Shown here in pieces: positions 1 through 5,262 of a stretch of 5,262 bases of DNA. How positions within the stretch are numbered: position 1 is the stretch's first letter; each line of letters opens with the position of its first letter. This stretch comes from a bacterium (GTDB lineage: Bacteria > Bacteroidota > Bacteroidia > Bacteroidales > Bacteroidaceae). Made by a program: the position numbers and the translations under genes. The stretch spans positions 1-5,262 of the forward strand of contig SFQP01000096.1 of NCBI GenBank assembly GCA_004562975.1. Reading direction: 5' to 3'. Below the pieces are notes generated by a model. That model made no database searches. It saw only the letters and a program-made list of their open reading frames with translations, and was not told where the DNA came from.

Positions 1-25
1 GCGAAAGCTTTGCTGCCCTTACCAG

Positions 26-46
26 AAAAAGCTGGGCTTGTCCCAG
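26..46 (-). terminator. Weak candidate intrinsic terminator
   Basis: Read on the minus strand, CTGGG (46-42) and CCCAG (36-32) can form a 5-bp stem with a 5-base loop, followed by C and a run of five T (30-26). The layout fits an intrinsic terminator for leftward transcripts, but the stem is short and lies about 320 bases beyond the galM stop. It could equally serve another gene to the left or be chance. No better terminator is visible right after galM. Confidence 0.22.
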
Positions 47-51
47 TTAAG

Positions 52-116
52 CCCTTCCCTGGAAGGGGAGGGTGGGGAGAGGAAGGACCCCTCCTTGGCT
101 AAGGAGGGGACGGGGT
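52..116. repeat. Two adjacent GC-rich hairpin repeat modules
   Basis: The first module is a 7-bp inverted repeat with a 2-base centre (CCCTTCC at 52-58, GGAAGGG at 61-67), followed by a G-rich tail (68-77). The second is a perfect 9-bp stem (CCCCTCCTT at 88-96, AAGGAGGGG at 101-109) with a GGCT loop and the tail ACGGGGTGG. Both share the plan of pyrimidine arm, purine arm and G-rich tail, so they look like diverged copies of one module. From memory, similar CCCCTCC...GGAGGGG hairpins are scattered between genes in many Bacteroidales genomes. Function is unknown. The tails have three G-runs and could form structured DNA. Confidence 0.6.
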
Positions 117-176
117 GGATCGAAAAACCGACGGGGAAATCAAAAAAAAGCGTTAGTGGATGTGTTTAGGTTTAAA

Positions 177-200
177 CACAAAGACACAAAGGGCACAAAG
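177..200. repeat. Triple CACAAAG short direct repeat
   Basis: Three copies of CACAAAG start at 177, 185 and 194 (8- and 9-base periods) and are preceded by TTTAAA. Sequences of this CACAAAG-type are, from memory, common between genes in Bacteroides relatives, often next to other palindromic repeats as here. It is too short for a minisatellite, and no gene product is implied. Confidence 0.55.
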
Positions 201-216
201 GATTTTTTGTTGTATG

Positions 217-286
217 GTCATGCCAAGCGAAGCAGCTGAATATATCCACTTTGCGCAAACCGATTTCTCACTTCGTCCGAAATGAC
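217..286. repeat. 70-bp imperfect palindrome, REP/MITE-like intergenic element
   Basis: The element is bounded by GTCAT (217-221) and its complement ATGAC (282-286). Inside, GCGAAG (227-232) faces CTTCGT (271-276) with one wobble, and near the centre is the perfect 10-bp palindrome TTTGCGCAAA (250-259). An ATTTCGGACGAAGTGAG-like arm is, as I recall, widespread between genes of Bacteroidota and often gives rise to spurious small ORF calls. It has no room for a transposase, so if mobile it would need one in trans. No flanking target-site duplication is evident. Confidence 0.6.
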
Positions 287-368
287 AGGGAAAAAGGAAA
301 GCAGAAAAAGATTCCCGGACAGCCTGGAAGTGAATCGAAAAAAAGCGATGAACCGAAAGCAAGCCCCA

Positions 369-1538
369 CTACTCGGTAGCAGGAACCCCCACCTCGGAAG
401 ACAACGGACAAGAGAACCGGAAGACCGTACGGCTGCGGAACACCTGGCCCGGACGGAGCACCGTAGAAGGAAACTGCGGACAGTTGGGACTGTTCTGGAA
501 ATGGCAAGTCTCGAAGCAGACAGCAGAGCGTCGAGGATAAGCCACACCCTGCTTACCCGTCAAAGCCCCCTTCAGACCATTGGCCGTGTAGATGTGCAGC
601 CCCGGTTCCGTGGAAAACACCTCCATCCGCCGGCCGCTCGCAGCATCGTAGACCCAGGCAGCCGGTTCGTCCAGACGAGGCGTGAAACCGATGGTCCAGC
701 AATGGTCATAGCCACCGGTGACCTTCAGCTGCGGGTCATCGTCATCGATCCCTTCCCCGATGCGGCGGGGACGGCGGAAGTCGAAGGCCGTCCCTGTAAC
801 AGACCGGTAACTCCCCGTCACGCATTTCCGGTCGTCATAGGCCGTAATAGAGTCGGCCCTCACCAGCATCCACTGCGGTTCGACGGAACTGTCAGGACAG
901 CCCGAAAGATTGAAGAACGAATGGTTCGTCAGGTTGAGCACCGTAGGACGGTCGGTCACCGCTTCATAGCTGACCGCCAGTTCGTCGGCATCGGTGAGGG
1001 TGTAGGTCAGCCGCACTTCCAGACGGCCAGGAAAGCCGTTCTCACCGTCGGGCGACACGTAGACCAGCGTCACCGAGCGGCTGTCGGACCAGAGCGTCCG
1101 CCACATCCGTGCCCCGAAGTTAGGCGTACCGCCGTGGGCACAGTGGCCGTTGGCCGCCGCCTGAAGGACAAACTCCTCGCCGTCGAGGGTGAAACGGGCA
1201 CCGAGGATGCGACCAATGTAGCGCCCCACGGTGGCCCCGAAGTTCTGGCTGTGCCGCGTGTAGCCGTCAAGGGTAGGAAATCCGCACACCACATCCTCCA
1301 GCCGTCCCTCGCGGTCGGGCACCATGAGCGAAACGAGACGCGCCCCGTAGTTGGTGACGCAGGCCTCCAGCCCATGCGCATTGGTGAGCACATACAGGTG
1401 GTTGTCCACCCCGTCAATACATGCCGAGAAATCGGCGGCGGAAAGTCCGGAGCGGGTCCGTTCGTCCTGCTGGCGGTCGGCGGCCAGGAGCCACATGGGG
1501 AATACAGCCGCCAGAAAGACGGCCACTATCTGTTTCAT
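369..1538 (-). CDS. galM: Exported aldose 1-epimerase (mutarotase)
   Basis: This 389-residue protein interconverts alpha and beta anomers of aldoses such as galactose or glucose. Residues 1-20 (MKQIVAVFL...WLLAA) look like a Sec signal peptide without a lipobox Cys, so the mature enzyme is probably periplasmic. The mutarotase fold follows from about residue 38 to 376. Expected active-site residues are present: Arg110 in GRI, His135 in AHGG, His206 in TNHSFFNL, Asp278 in YDH and the catalytic base Glu311 in TEPG. The C-terminal signature FPSTVLRPGQVFRS (357-369) is typical. The usual Asn before Arg110 (NRI) is Gly here. I chose the ATG at 1538 because it begins the signal peptide; the longer start at 1610 adds 24 residues that run into the promoter region. 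It is divergent from the mce operon, and no sugar genes are adjacent in the window. Family assignment is strong; substrate is unknown. Confidence 0.93.
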   Translation of the reverse strand: MKQIVAVFLAAVFPMWLLAADRQQDERTRSGLSAADFSACIDGVDNHLYVLTNAHGLEACVTNYGARLVSLMVPDREGRLEDVVCGFPTLDGYTRHSQNFGATVGRYIGRILGARFTLDGEEFVLQAAANGHCAHGGTPNFGARMWRTLWSDSRSVTLVYVSPDGENGFPGRLEVRLTYTLTDADELAVSYEAVTDRPTVLNLTNHSFFNLSGCPDSSVEPQWMLVRADSITAYDDRKCVTGSYRSVTGTAFDFRRPRRIGEGIDDDDPQLKVTGGYDHCWTIGFTPRLDEPAAWVYDAASGRRMEVFSTEPGLHIYTANGLKGALTGKQGVAYPRRSAVCFETCHFQNSPNCPQFPSTVLRPGQVFRSRTVFRFSCPLSSEVGVPATE

Positions 1539-1565
1539 AAGCTGCTGATTTGGGTTTGTCCGGTG

Positions 1566-1573
1566 TAAAGGTA
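1566..1573 (-). promoter_or_regulatory. Candidate -7 box of the galM promoter
   Basis: The minus strand reads TACCTTTA here, one mismatch from the Bacteroides -7 consensus TAnnTTTG. Initiation a few bases downstream would give a leader of roughly 20 bases before the galM ATG at 1538. No TTTG -33 box lies at the usual 19-21 bp upstream, so this is tentative. Confidence 0.35.
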
Positions 1574-1592
1574 GAAAAAAATCGGGAAAATG

Positions 1593-1637
1593 TTTCGCAG
1601 TCCGACACATTTTTGTTTACTTTGTGAATTAATTTTG
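1593..1637 (+). promoter_or_regulatory. Candidate promoter(s) of the mce-mmd operon
   Basis: Two overlapping candidates fit the Bacteroides promoter pattern. TAATTTTG at 1630-1637 matches the -7 consensus TAnnTTTG exactly, but the nearest TTTG (1612-1615) is only 14 bp upstream. TTACTTTG at 1617-1624 has one mismatch but has TTTC (1593-1596) 20 bp upstream as a possible -33 box. Either would give a leader of about 35-50 bases before the mce ATG at 1680. The region is AT-rich relative to the flanking genes, as expected. The choice between the two cannot be made from sequence. Confidence 0.42.
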
Positions 1638-1648
1638 GCTCGGCCAAA
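1634..1648. repeat. Small perfect dyad overlapping the operon promoter
   Basis: TTTGGC (1634-1639) and GCCAAA (1643-1648) form a perfect 6-bp inverted repeat around TCG. It overlaps the end of the TAATTTTG box, so it could be an operator half-site pair. If transcription starts from the upstream box it could instead form a stem-loop at the extreme 5' end of the mRNA. No known regulator is identified. Confidence 0.35.
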
Positions 1649-1679
1649 CAATCATCTTACCATTAAAAACATTAAGAAT

Positions 1680-2084
1680 ATGAAGATTTCTCACATCGAA
1701 CACCTGGGCATTGCCGTGAAAAGCATCGAAGAAGCCCTTCCTTACTACGAGAACGTACTCGGACTGAAGTGTTACAATATCGAAACCGTAGAAGACCAGA
1801 AAGTGAAGACAGCCTTCCTGCAGTGCGGCGAGACGAAGATCGAGCTGCTGGAAGCCACCTGCCCGGAAAGCACCATCGCCAAGTTCATCGAGAACCGGGG
1901 AGCAGGCGTACACCACGTGGCCTTTGCCGTGGAAGACGGAGTGGCCAACGCACTGGCCGAAGCGGAAGAGAAGGGCATCCGCCTCATCGACAAGGCACCC
2001 CGCAAGGGAGCCGAAGCCCTGAACATTGCCTTCCTGCACCCGAAGTCGACCCTCGGCGTACTGACCGAACTGTGCGAGAAATAA
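1680..2084 (+). CDS. mce: Methylmalonyl-CoA epimerase
   Basis: Mce interconverts (R)- and (S)-methylmalonyl-CoA in the cytoplasm, linking the B12-dependent mutase to the decarboxylase encoded next to it. The 134-residue length fits this vicinal-oxygen-chelate (VOC) family. Two beta-alpha-beta modules are visible: residues 5-57, opening with EHLGIAV, and 76-131, opening with GVHHVAF. Likely metal ligands by family pattern are His8, Glu55 (in KIELLE), His79 and Glu130 (in LTEL), with an acidic residue near 38-39 in VEDQKV as a candidate acid/base. I chose the ATG at 1680 because the family motif begins a few residues later; the upstream in-frame ATG at 1590 would add 30 unrelated residues covering the promoter. 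The leader is A-rich with no strong Shine-Dalgarno site. It is first in the operon, 37 bp before mmdA. Confidence 0.94.
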   Translation: MKISHIEHLGIAVKSIEEALPYYENVLGLKCYNIETVEDQKVKTAFLQCGETKIELLEATCPESTIAKFIENRGAGVHHVAFAVEDGVANALAEAEEKGIRLIDKAPRKGAEALNIAFLHPKSTLGVLTELCEK

Positions 2085-2106
2085 AGGAGAACCCATGAAC
2101 GACTAA
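2083..2106 (+). promoter_or_regulatory. Strong Shine-Dalgarno site with a three-codon mini-ORF before mmdA
   Basis: AAAGGAGA (2083-2090) overlaps the mce stop and is the best Shine-Dalgarno match noted in the window. It lies 5 bases (from GGAG) before ATG AAC GAC TAA (2095-2106), which encodes only Met-Asn-Asp. The mini-ORF is in the same frame as mmdA and stops 15 bases before the mmdA ATG, which has no such site of its own. It may load ribosomes for reinitiation at mmdA, be a remnant of a longer N terminus, or be chance. Confidence 0.35.
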
Positions 2107-2121
2107 AATCCGAAAGACACT

Positions 2122-3675
2122 ATGAGCAAACAACTGGAGAAAATAAAGGAACTCATCGAGCTCCGCACCAAGGCCCGGCTGGGCGGCGGCGAGAAAGCCA
2201 TCGAGAAACAACACGCCAAGGGCAAATACACGGCCCGCGAACGCATTGCCATGCTGCTGGACGAAGGCAGCTTCGAGGAAATGGACATGTTCGTAGAGCA
2301 CCGTTGCACCAACTTCGGCATGGACAAGAAGCACTATCCCGGCGACGGCGTGGTGACCGGCTGCGGCACCATCGACGGACGGCTGGTCTATGTCTTCGCA
2401 CAGGACTTCACCGTTTCGGCCGGCTCGCTGTCCGAAACCATGTCGCTGAAAATCTGTAAGGTCATGGATATGGCCATGAAGATGGGTGCCCCCTGCATCG
2501 GCATCAACGACTCGGGCGGCGCGCGCATCCAGGAAGGCATCAACGCCCTGGCAGGCTATGCGGAAATCTTCCAGCGCAACATCCTGGCTTCGGGCGTCAT
2601 TCCGCAGATTTCCGGCATCTTCGGTCCCTGCGCCGGCGGAGCTGTCTACTCACCTGCCCTCACCGACTTCACGCTGATGACGGAAGGGACTTCCTACATG
2701 TTCCTCACCGGTCCGAAGGTGGTGAAGACCGTGACGGGCGAGGATGTGACCCAGGAAGACCTGGGCGGTGCCAGCGTACACTCCACCCGCTCGGGCGTGA
2801 CTCACTTCACCGCTGCCACCGAAGAGGAAGGACTCACCCTGATCCGCCAGCTCTTGAGCTATATTCCGCAGAACAACATGGAGGAAGCGCCGAGAGTGGA
2901 ATGCACCGACCCCGTGGATCGGCTGGAGGACTCGCTGAACGACATCATCCCCGACAGCCCGAACAAGGCCTACGACATGTATGAGGTCATCGGCGCCATC
3001 GTCGACAACGGGGAGTTCCTCGAAATCCAGCGCGACTTCGCGAAGAACATCATCATCGGCTTCGCCCGTATGAACGGACGCTCGGTGGGCATCGTAGCCA
3101 ACCAGCCCAAGTTCCTGGCCGGCGTGCTCGACTGCAACGCTTCGCGCAAGGGGGCACGCTTCGTGCGCTTCTGCGACGCTTTCAACATCCCCATCGTGTC
3201 GCTCGTCGACGTACCGGGCTTCCTGCCGGGTACGGGACAGGAATACAATGCCGTCATCCTGCACGGCGCGAAACTGCTCTACGCCTATGGCGAGGCCACG
3301 GTGCCCAAGGTGACCGTCACCCTGCGCAAGTCGTACGGAGGTTCGCACATCGTGATGAGCTGCAAGCAGCTGCGGGGCGACATGAACTATGCATGGCCCA
3401 GTGCCGAAATCGCCGTGATGGGCGGTGCCGGAGCCGTGGAAGTGCTCTATGCCCGCGAGGCCAAGGAAGCCGCCGACCCGAAGGCGTTCATGGCCGAGAA
3501 GGAGGCAGAGTACACCAAGCTCTTCGCCAATCCCTACAACGCCGCCAAGTACGGCTACATCGACGATGTCATCGAACCGCGCAACACCCGCTTCCGCGTC
3601 ATCCGCGCCCTGGAACAGCTCCAGACCAAGCGGCTGCTCAACCCGGCGAAGAAACACGGGAATATCCCCTTGTAA
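2122..3675 (+). CDS. mmdA: Methylmalonyl-CoA decarboxylase, carboxyltransferase (alpha) subunit
   Basis: MmdA moves the free carboxyl of (S)-methylmalonyl-CoA to biotin on MmdC, releasing propionyl-CoA. At 517 residues it has the usual length of the acyl-CoA carboxylase beta/MmdA family. Two crotonase-like halves are visible: the N-terminal half carries SGGARIQEG (131-139) and [16 protein letters not shown] (168-183), and the C-terminal half carries [12 protein letters not shown] (363-374), YGGSHIVM (405-412) and [11 protein letters not shown] (424-434). The Gly-rich turns form the oxyanion holes in this family. Asp420, just before the AWP motif, probably matches the Asp linked to propionyl rather than acetyl specificity in PccB enzymes. 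Sequence alone resembles propionyl-CoA carboxylase beta; the neighbouring OadG-type, biotin-carrier and membrane pump genes, with no biotin carboxylase in the window, make the decarboxylase role much more likely. The ATG at 2122 gives the usual [15 protein letters not shown] start. Confidence 0.95.
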   Translation: MSKQLEKIKELIELRTKARLGGGEKAIEKQHAKGKYTARERIAMLLDEGSFEEMDMFVEHRCTNFGMDKKHYPGDGVVTGCGTIDGRLVYVFAQDFTVSAGSLSETMSLKICKVMDMAMKMGAPCIGINDSGGARIQEGINALAGYAEIFQRNILASGVIPQISGIFGPCAGGAVYSPALTDFTLMTEGTSYMFLTGPKVVKTVTGEDVTQEDLGGASVHSTRSGVTHFTAATEEEGLTLIRQLLSYIPQNNMEEAPRVECTDPVDRLEDSLNDIIPDSPNKAYDMYEVIGAIVDNGEFLEIQRDFAKNIIIGFARMNGRSVGIVANQPKFLAGVLDCNASRKGARFVRFCDAFNIPIVSLVDVPGFLPGTGQEYNAVILHGAKLLYAYGEATVPKVTVTLRKSYGGSHIVMSCKQLRGDMNYAWPSAEIAVMGGAGAVEVLYAREAKEAADPKAFMAEKEAEYTKLFANPYNAAKYGYIDDVIEPRNTRFRVIRALEQLQTKRLLNPAKKHGNIPL

Positions 3676-3697
3676 ACACTCATTAAACCATTGCATC

Positions 3698-4615
3698 ATG
3701 AAAACCTACTCATTGGGAATAGTTCTCTGCTTCACCCTGCTGGCAGGCGTATGTTCGTCGTGCGGAGAGCGGAAGGCCAACAGCAAGCTGCTCATCAACG
3801 AAGTGCTCGCCGAAAACGAAAGCAACTTCCAGGACGACTACGGGCTGCACAGCGGATGGATCGAGATCTTCAACAAATCCTATACCTCGGCCGACCTGGC
3901 CGGCTGGCTGCTGAAGGCCAGCTCTACGCCCGGCGACACGGTGACCTACTTCATCCCGAAAGGGGATGTGCAGACCAACATCAAGCCGCGCCAGCATGCG
4001 CTGTTCTGGACCGACGGTGCCCCGCGCCGGGGCACGTTCCACACCAACTTCACGCTCTGTCCCGACAAGGACACGTGGATAGGGCTGTACGACTCGGGCA
4101 ACAGCCTGATGGACGAGATGACCCTCCCTGCCGGCGTGCTGAAAGCCGACCAGTCGTATGCCCGCGTGAGCGATGCCGCCCCGGAATGGGAGGTGAAAGG
4201 CGCCACGCCCGACAGCTACGTCACCCCGAGCACGAACAACAAGACCATCGACAGCAACCCCAAGAAGGACAAGTTCAGCAGCCACGACCCTGTGGGCATC
4301 GGCATGGCCATCTCGGCCATGAGCGTCGTCTTCCTCGGCCTGCTCCTGCTTTTCGTCTGCTTCTACCTCATCGGCCGTGCCTCCATCCGTACGCGCGGAA
4401 AGAACAAGGTGAAGCTCAAGAAAGAGCATGCCGCACAGGTGGCTGCCGCTGCCTTCGTGCCCGATGAAGTGGCCGCCGTCATCGCCCTGGCCCTCCACGA
4501 GGAACTGGGCACCGGACACGACGCCGACCCGCGCATACTGACCATCCGCCACCATCCCGGCTCGGCCTGGAGCGGCAAGGAACAGAACCTGCGCCAAGTA
4601 CCCCAACGTAAATAA
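3698..4615 (+). CDS. Lamin-tail-like domain fused to an OadG/gamma-type subunit of the decarboxylase
   Basis: The 305-residue protein has four parts. Residues 1-22 are an export signal with Cys at 19 and 22 (VCSSC), possibly a weak lipobox. Residues 30-175 resemble a lamin-tail domain: LLINEVLAEN (31-40), GWIEIFNKS (53-61), DLAGWLL (66-72) and SYARVSD (153-159). Residues 199-226 form one membrane helix of OadG type, starting VGIGMAISAMSVVFLG, followed by a basic stretch (227-242) that predicts a cytoplasmic C side. The tail (253-305) has a predicted helix and LTIRHHPGSAW, like the IRR...W ends of gamma/delta subunits. In Na+-pumping decarboxylases this subunit joins the carboxyltransferase to the membrane part, and its place between mmdA and mmdC supports that. 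Classical gamma subunits are only about 80-120 residues, so the periplasmic domain is the odd part and its function is unknown. The ATG at 3698 begins the signal; it lies 22 bp after mmdA. Confidence 0.85.
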   Translation: MKTYSLGIVLCFTLLAGVCSSCGERKANSKLLINEVLAENESNFQDDYGLHSGWIEIFNKSYTSADLAGWLLKASSTPGDTVTYFIPKGDVQTNIKPRQHALFWTDGAPRRGTFHTNFTLCPDKDTWIGLYDSGNSLMDEMTLPAGVLKADQSYARVSDAAPEWEVKGATPDSYVTPSTNNKTIDSNPKKDKFSSHDPVGIGMAISAMSVVFLGLLLLFVCFYLIGRASIRTRGKNKVKLKKEHAAQVAAAAFVPDEVAAVIALALHEELGTGHDADPRILTIRHHPGSAWSGKEQNLRQVPQRK

Positions 4616-4643
4616 CCTCTAAGACACCCAGAAAACAATTGCC

Positions 4644-5069
4644 ATGAAAGAATATAAGTATAAGATCAACGGCACCGACTATGCAGTGACCGTAGGAGAC
4701 TTCGAAGAGAACAACGTGCAGGTGACGGTGAACGGCACCGTCTATAACGTAGAGATGGAAGAGAGCGCACGCCCGAAAATCAAGCCTGTGGTGCGTCCTG
4801 CATCGGCCGGTGCTGCTCCCGCCGCCCCCATCATGTCGCGTCCGGCTGCCGGCGCGAAGGGAGGTGTCAAGTCGCCCCTGCCGGGCGTGATTCTTGACAT
4901 CAAGGTGCGCGAAGGCGACTCCGTGAAGCGCGGACAGACGCTCCTCATCCTGGAAGCCATGAAGATGGAGAACGACATCAAGGCCGACCGCGACGGCACG
5001 GTGACCGCCATCAAGGTAAGCAAGGGAGAATCCATACTCGAAGGTACTGACCTCATAATCATCGAATAG
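4644..5069 (+). CDS. mmdC: Biotin carboxyl carrier subunit of methylmalonyl-CoA decarboxylase
   Basis: MmdC carries biotin between the carboxyltransferase MmdA and the membrane decarboxylase MmdB. The 141-residue protein has a short N-terminal segment (1-40, starting MKEYKYKINGTDYAV) common in these carriers, then a flexible Ala/Pro-rich linker (about 44-72, with APAAP) and a biotinyl domain (74-141). The biotinylation motif EAMKMEN is at 104-110 with the modified Lys at 107; SPLPGVI (77-83) is the conserved opening of the domain. A biotin ligase elsewhere in the genome must modify it. The start follows the preceding gene by 28 bp with little Shine-Dalgarno character, and the stop is 2 bp before the mmdB ATG. 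Carriers of glutaconyl-CoA or oxaloacetate decarboxylases look alike; mce and mmdA next door favour the methylmalonyl-CoA role. Confidence 0.94.
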   Translation: MKEYKYKINGTDYAVTVGDFEENNVQVTVNGTVYNVEMEESARPKIKPVVRPASAGAAPAAPIMSRPAAGAKGGVKSPLPGVILDIKVREGDSVKRGQTLLILEAMKMENDIKADRDGTVTAIKVSKGESILEGTDLIIIE

Positions 5070-5071
5070 CC

Positions 5072-5262
5072 ATGGGAGAATTCATCAGTTTCCTGCAGAA
5101 CAACCTGGTCGACTTCTGGACCTACACCGGCATGTACAACGCCACCGTAGGCCACCTCGTGATGATACTGGTGGGCATCGTGTTCATCTATCTCGCGGTC
5201 GCCAAGGAATTTGAGCCGATGCTGCTCATCCCCATCGGCTTCGGTATGCTTATCGGCAACAT
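5072..5262 (+). CDS. mmdB: Methylmalonyl-CoA decarboxylase, membrane Na+ pump (beta) subunit, N-terminal part
   Basis: The window edge cuts this gene after 63 full codons; the family is normally about 375-435 residues. MmdB/OadB/GcdB proteins are multi-pass inner-membrane proteins that decarboxylate carboxybiotin and couple this to Na+ export. The visible part has a short amphipathic start (MGEFISFLQNNLVDFW), a first hydrophobic helix (about 26-44) and then KEFEPMLLIPIGFGMLIGN (45-63), which matches the conserved FEP-LLIPIGFG segment of the family. The catalytic and Na+-binding residues lie beyond the edge. The ATG is 2 bp after the mmdC stop, with no clear ribosome binding site, so translational coupling to mmdC is likely. 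Confidence 0.9.
   Translation, partial: MGEFISFLQNNLVDFWTYTGMYNATVGHLVMILVGIVFIYLAVAKEFEPMLLIPIGFGMLIGN

Larger units (their letters stand above)
1..368. other. Gene-free intergenic region rich in repeats
   Basis: I find no credible coding sequence here. Small open frames on the minus strand (153-362, 218-547, 268-507) either run through the repeats or overlap the end of galM in another frame, and they show no recognisable domain. The region holds two GC-rich hairpins (52-116), a triple CACAAAG repeat (177-200) and a 70-bp imperfect palindrome (217-286), listed separately. Between about 290 and 368 lies purine-rich plus-strand sequence with no clear structure. No tRNA, rRNA or CRISPR signature was seen. 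The region lies downstream of galM, and any gene to its left is outside the window. Confidence 0.7.

Noticed and set aside
177..200. CRISPR-like array
   Set aside because: The repeated unit is only 7 bases with 1-2 bases between copies, far too short for repeats and spacers.
153..362. 69-codon minus-strand open frame in the intergenic region
   Set aside because: It reads through the 70-bp palindrome and the CACAAAG repeat; its CHFGRSEKS-type peptide is what such repeats yield when translated, so it is a false gene.
282..1568. 428-codon plus-strand open frame opposite galM
   Set aside because: It is antisense to a clear mutarotase, has an Arg/His/Val-rich composition with no recognisable motif, and is explained by the GC-rich codon use of galM.
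1539..1610. Longer galM start at the ATG ending at 1610
   Set aside because: It would place 24 residues before an evident signal peptide and overlap the candidate galM promoter.
1590..1679. Longer mce start at the ATG at 1590
   Set aside because: The extra 30 residues do not fit the family and cover the likely promoter and the A-rich leader.
1629..2096. 155-codon minus-strand open frame opposite mce
   Set aside because: It is antisense to a well-supported epimerase and shows no motif of its own.
2122..3675. Propionyl-CoA carboxylase beta subunit (pccB) as the name for this gene
   Set aside because: The sequence alone allows it, but the OadG-type, biotin-carrier and membrane pump genes beside it point to the Na+-pumping decarboxylase.
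2650..3699. 349-codon minus-strand open frame opposite mmdA
   Set aside because: It is a shadow of a strongly supported gene, rich in Gly, Val and His, with no domain.
3710..4606. 298-codon minus-strand open frame opposite the OadG-type gene
   Set aside because: The plus-strand frame has a signal, domain motifs, a membrane helix and operon context; this frame has none.

Overview
The window looks like a chromosomal segment from a Bacteroidota species, probably of the order Bacteroidales. The evidence is a set of proteins typical of gut Bacteroides-like organisms, the near absence of Shine-Dalgarno sites, A-rich leaders, promoter boxes resembling the Bacteroides TAnnTTTG element, and clustered intergenic repeats. 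The coding DNA is GC-rich and gives long shadow frames on the opposite strand. Genus and species cannot be fixed from this sequence.

Layout. Bases 1-368 contain no credible gene. They hold three kinds of intergenic repeat: two GC-rich hairpins, a triple CACAAAG repeat and a 70-bp imperfect palindrome. Bases 369-1538 (minus strand) encode an exported aldose 1-epimerase (GalM). A 141-bp divergent intergenic region (1539-1679) carries candidate promoters in both directions and a small dyad. From 1680 to the right edge runs a plus-strand operon: methylmalonyl-CoA epimerase (mce), the carboxyltransferase subunit of methylmalonyl-CoA decarboxylase (mmdA), a membrane protein joining a lamin-tail-like domain to an OadG/gamma-type subunit, the biotin carrier (mmdC), and the first 63 codons of the membrane decarboxylase/Na+ pump subunit (mmdB), which the window edge cuts. 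Spacers are 37, 22, 28 and 2 bp, with no internal terminator seen.

How the genes work together. In the succinate-to-propionate pathway, methylmalonyl-CoA mutase (not in this window) makes (R)-methylmalonyl-CoA. Mce converts it to the S epimer. MmdA moves its free carboxyl group to biotin on MmdC, releasing propionyl-CoA. MmdB decarboxylates carboxybiotin and exports Na+. The OadG-type subunit is expected to hold the soluble carboxyltransferase to the membrane part. GalM belongs to separate sugar metabolism.

The most unusual item is the lamin-tail/OadG fusion at 3698-4615: a single-helix pump subunit with a periplasmic domain of about 165 residues that classical OadG/MmdD subunits lack. Lesser points are a three-codon in-frame mini-ORF behind the window's best Shine-Dalgarno site just before mmdA, a dyad overlapping the operon promoter, and the cluster of different repeat families downstream of galM.
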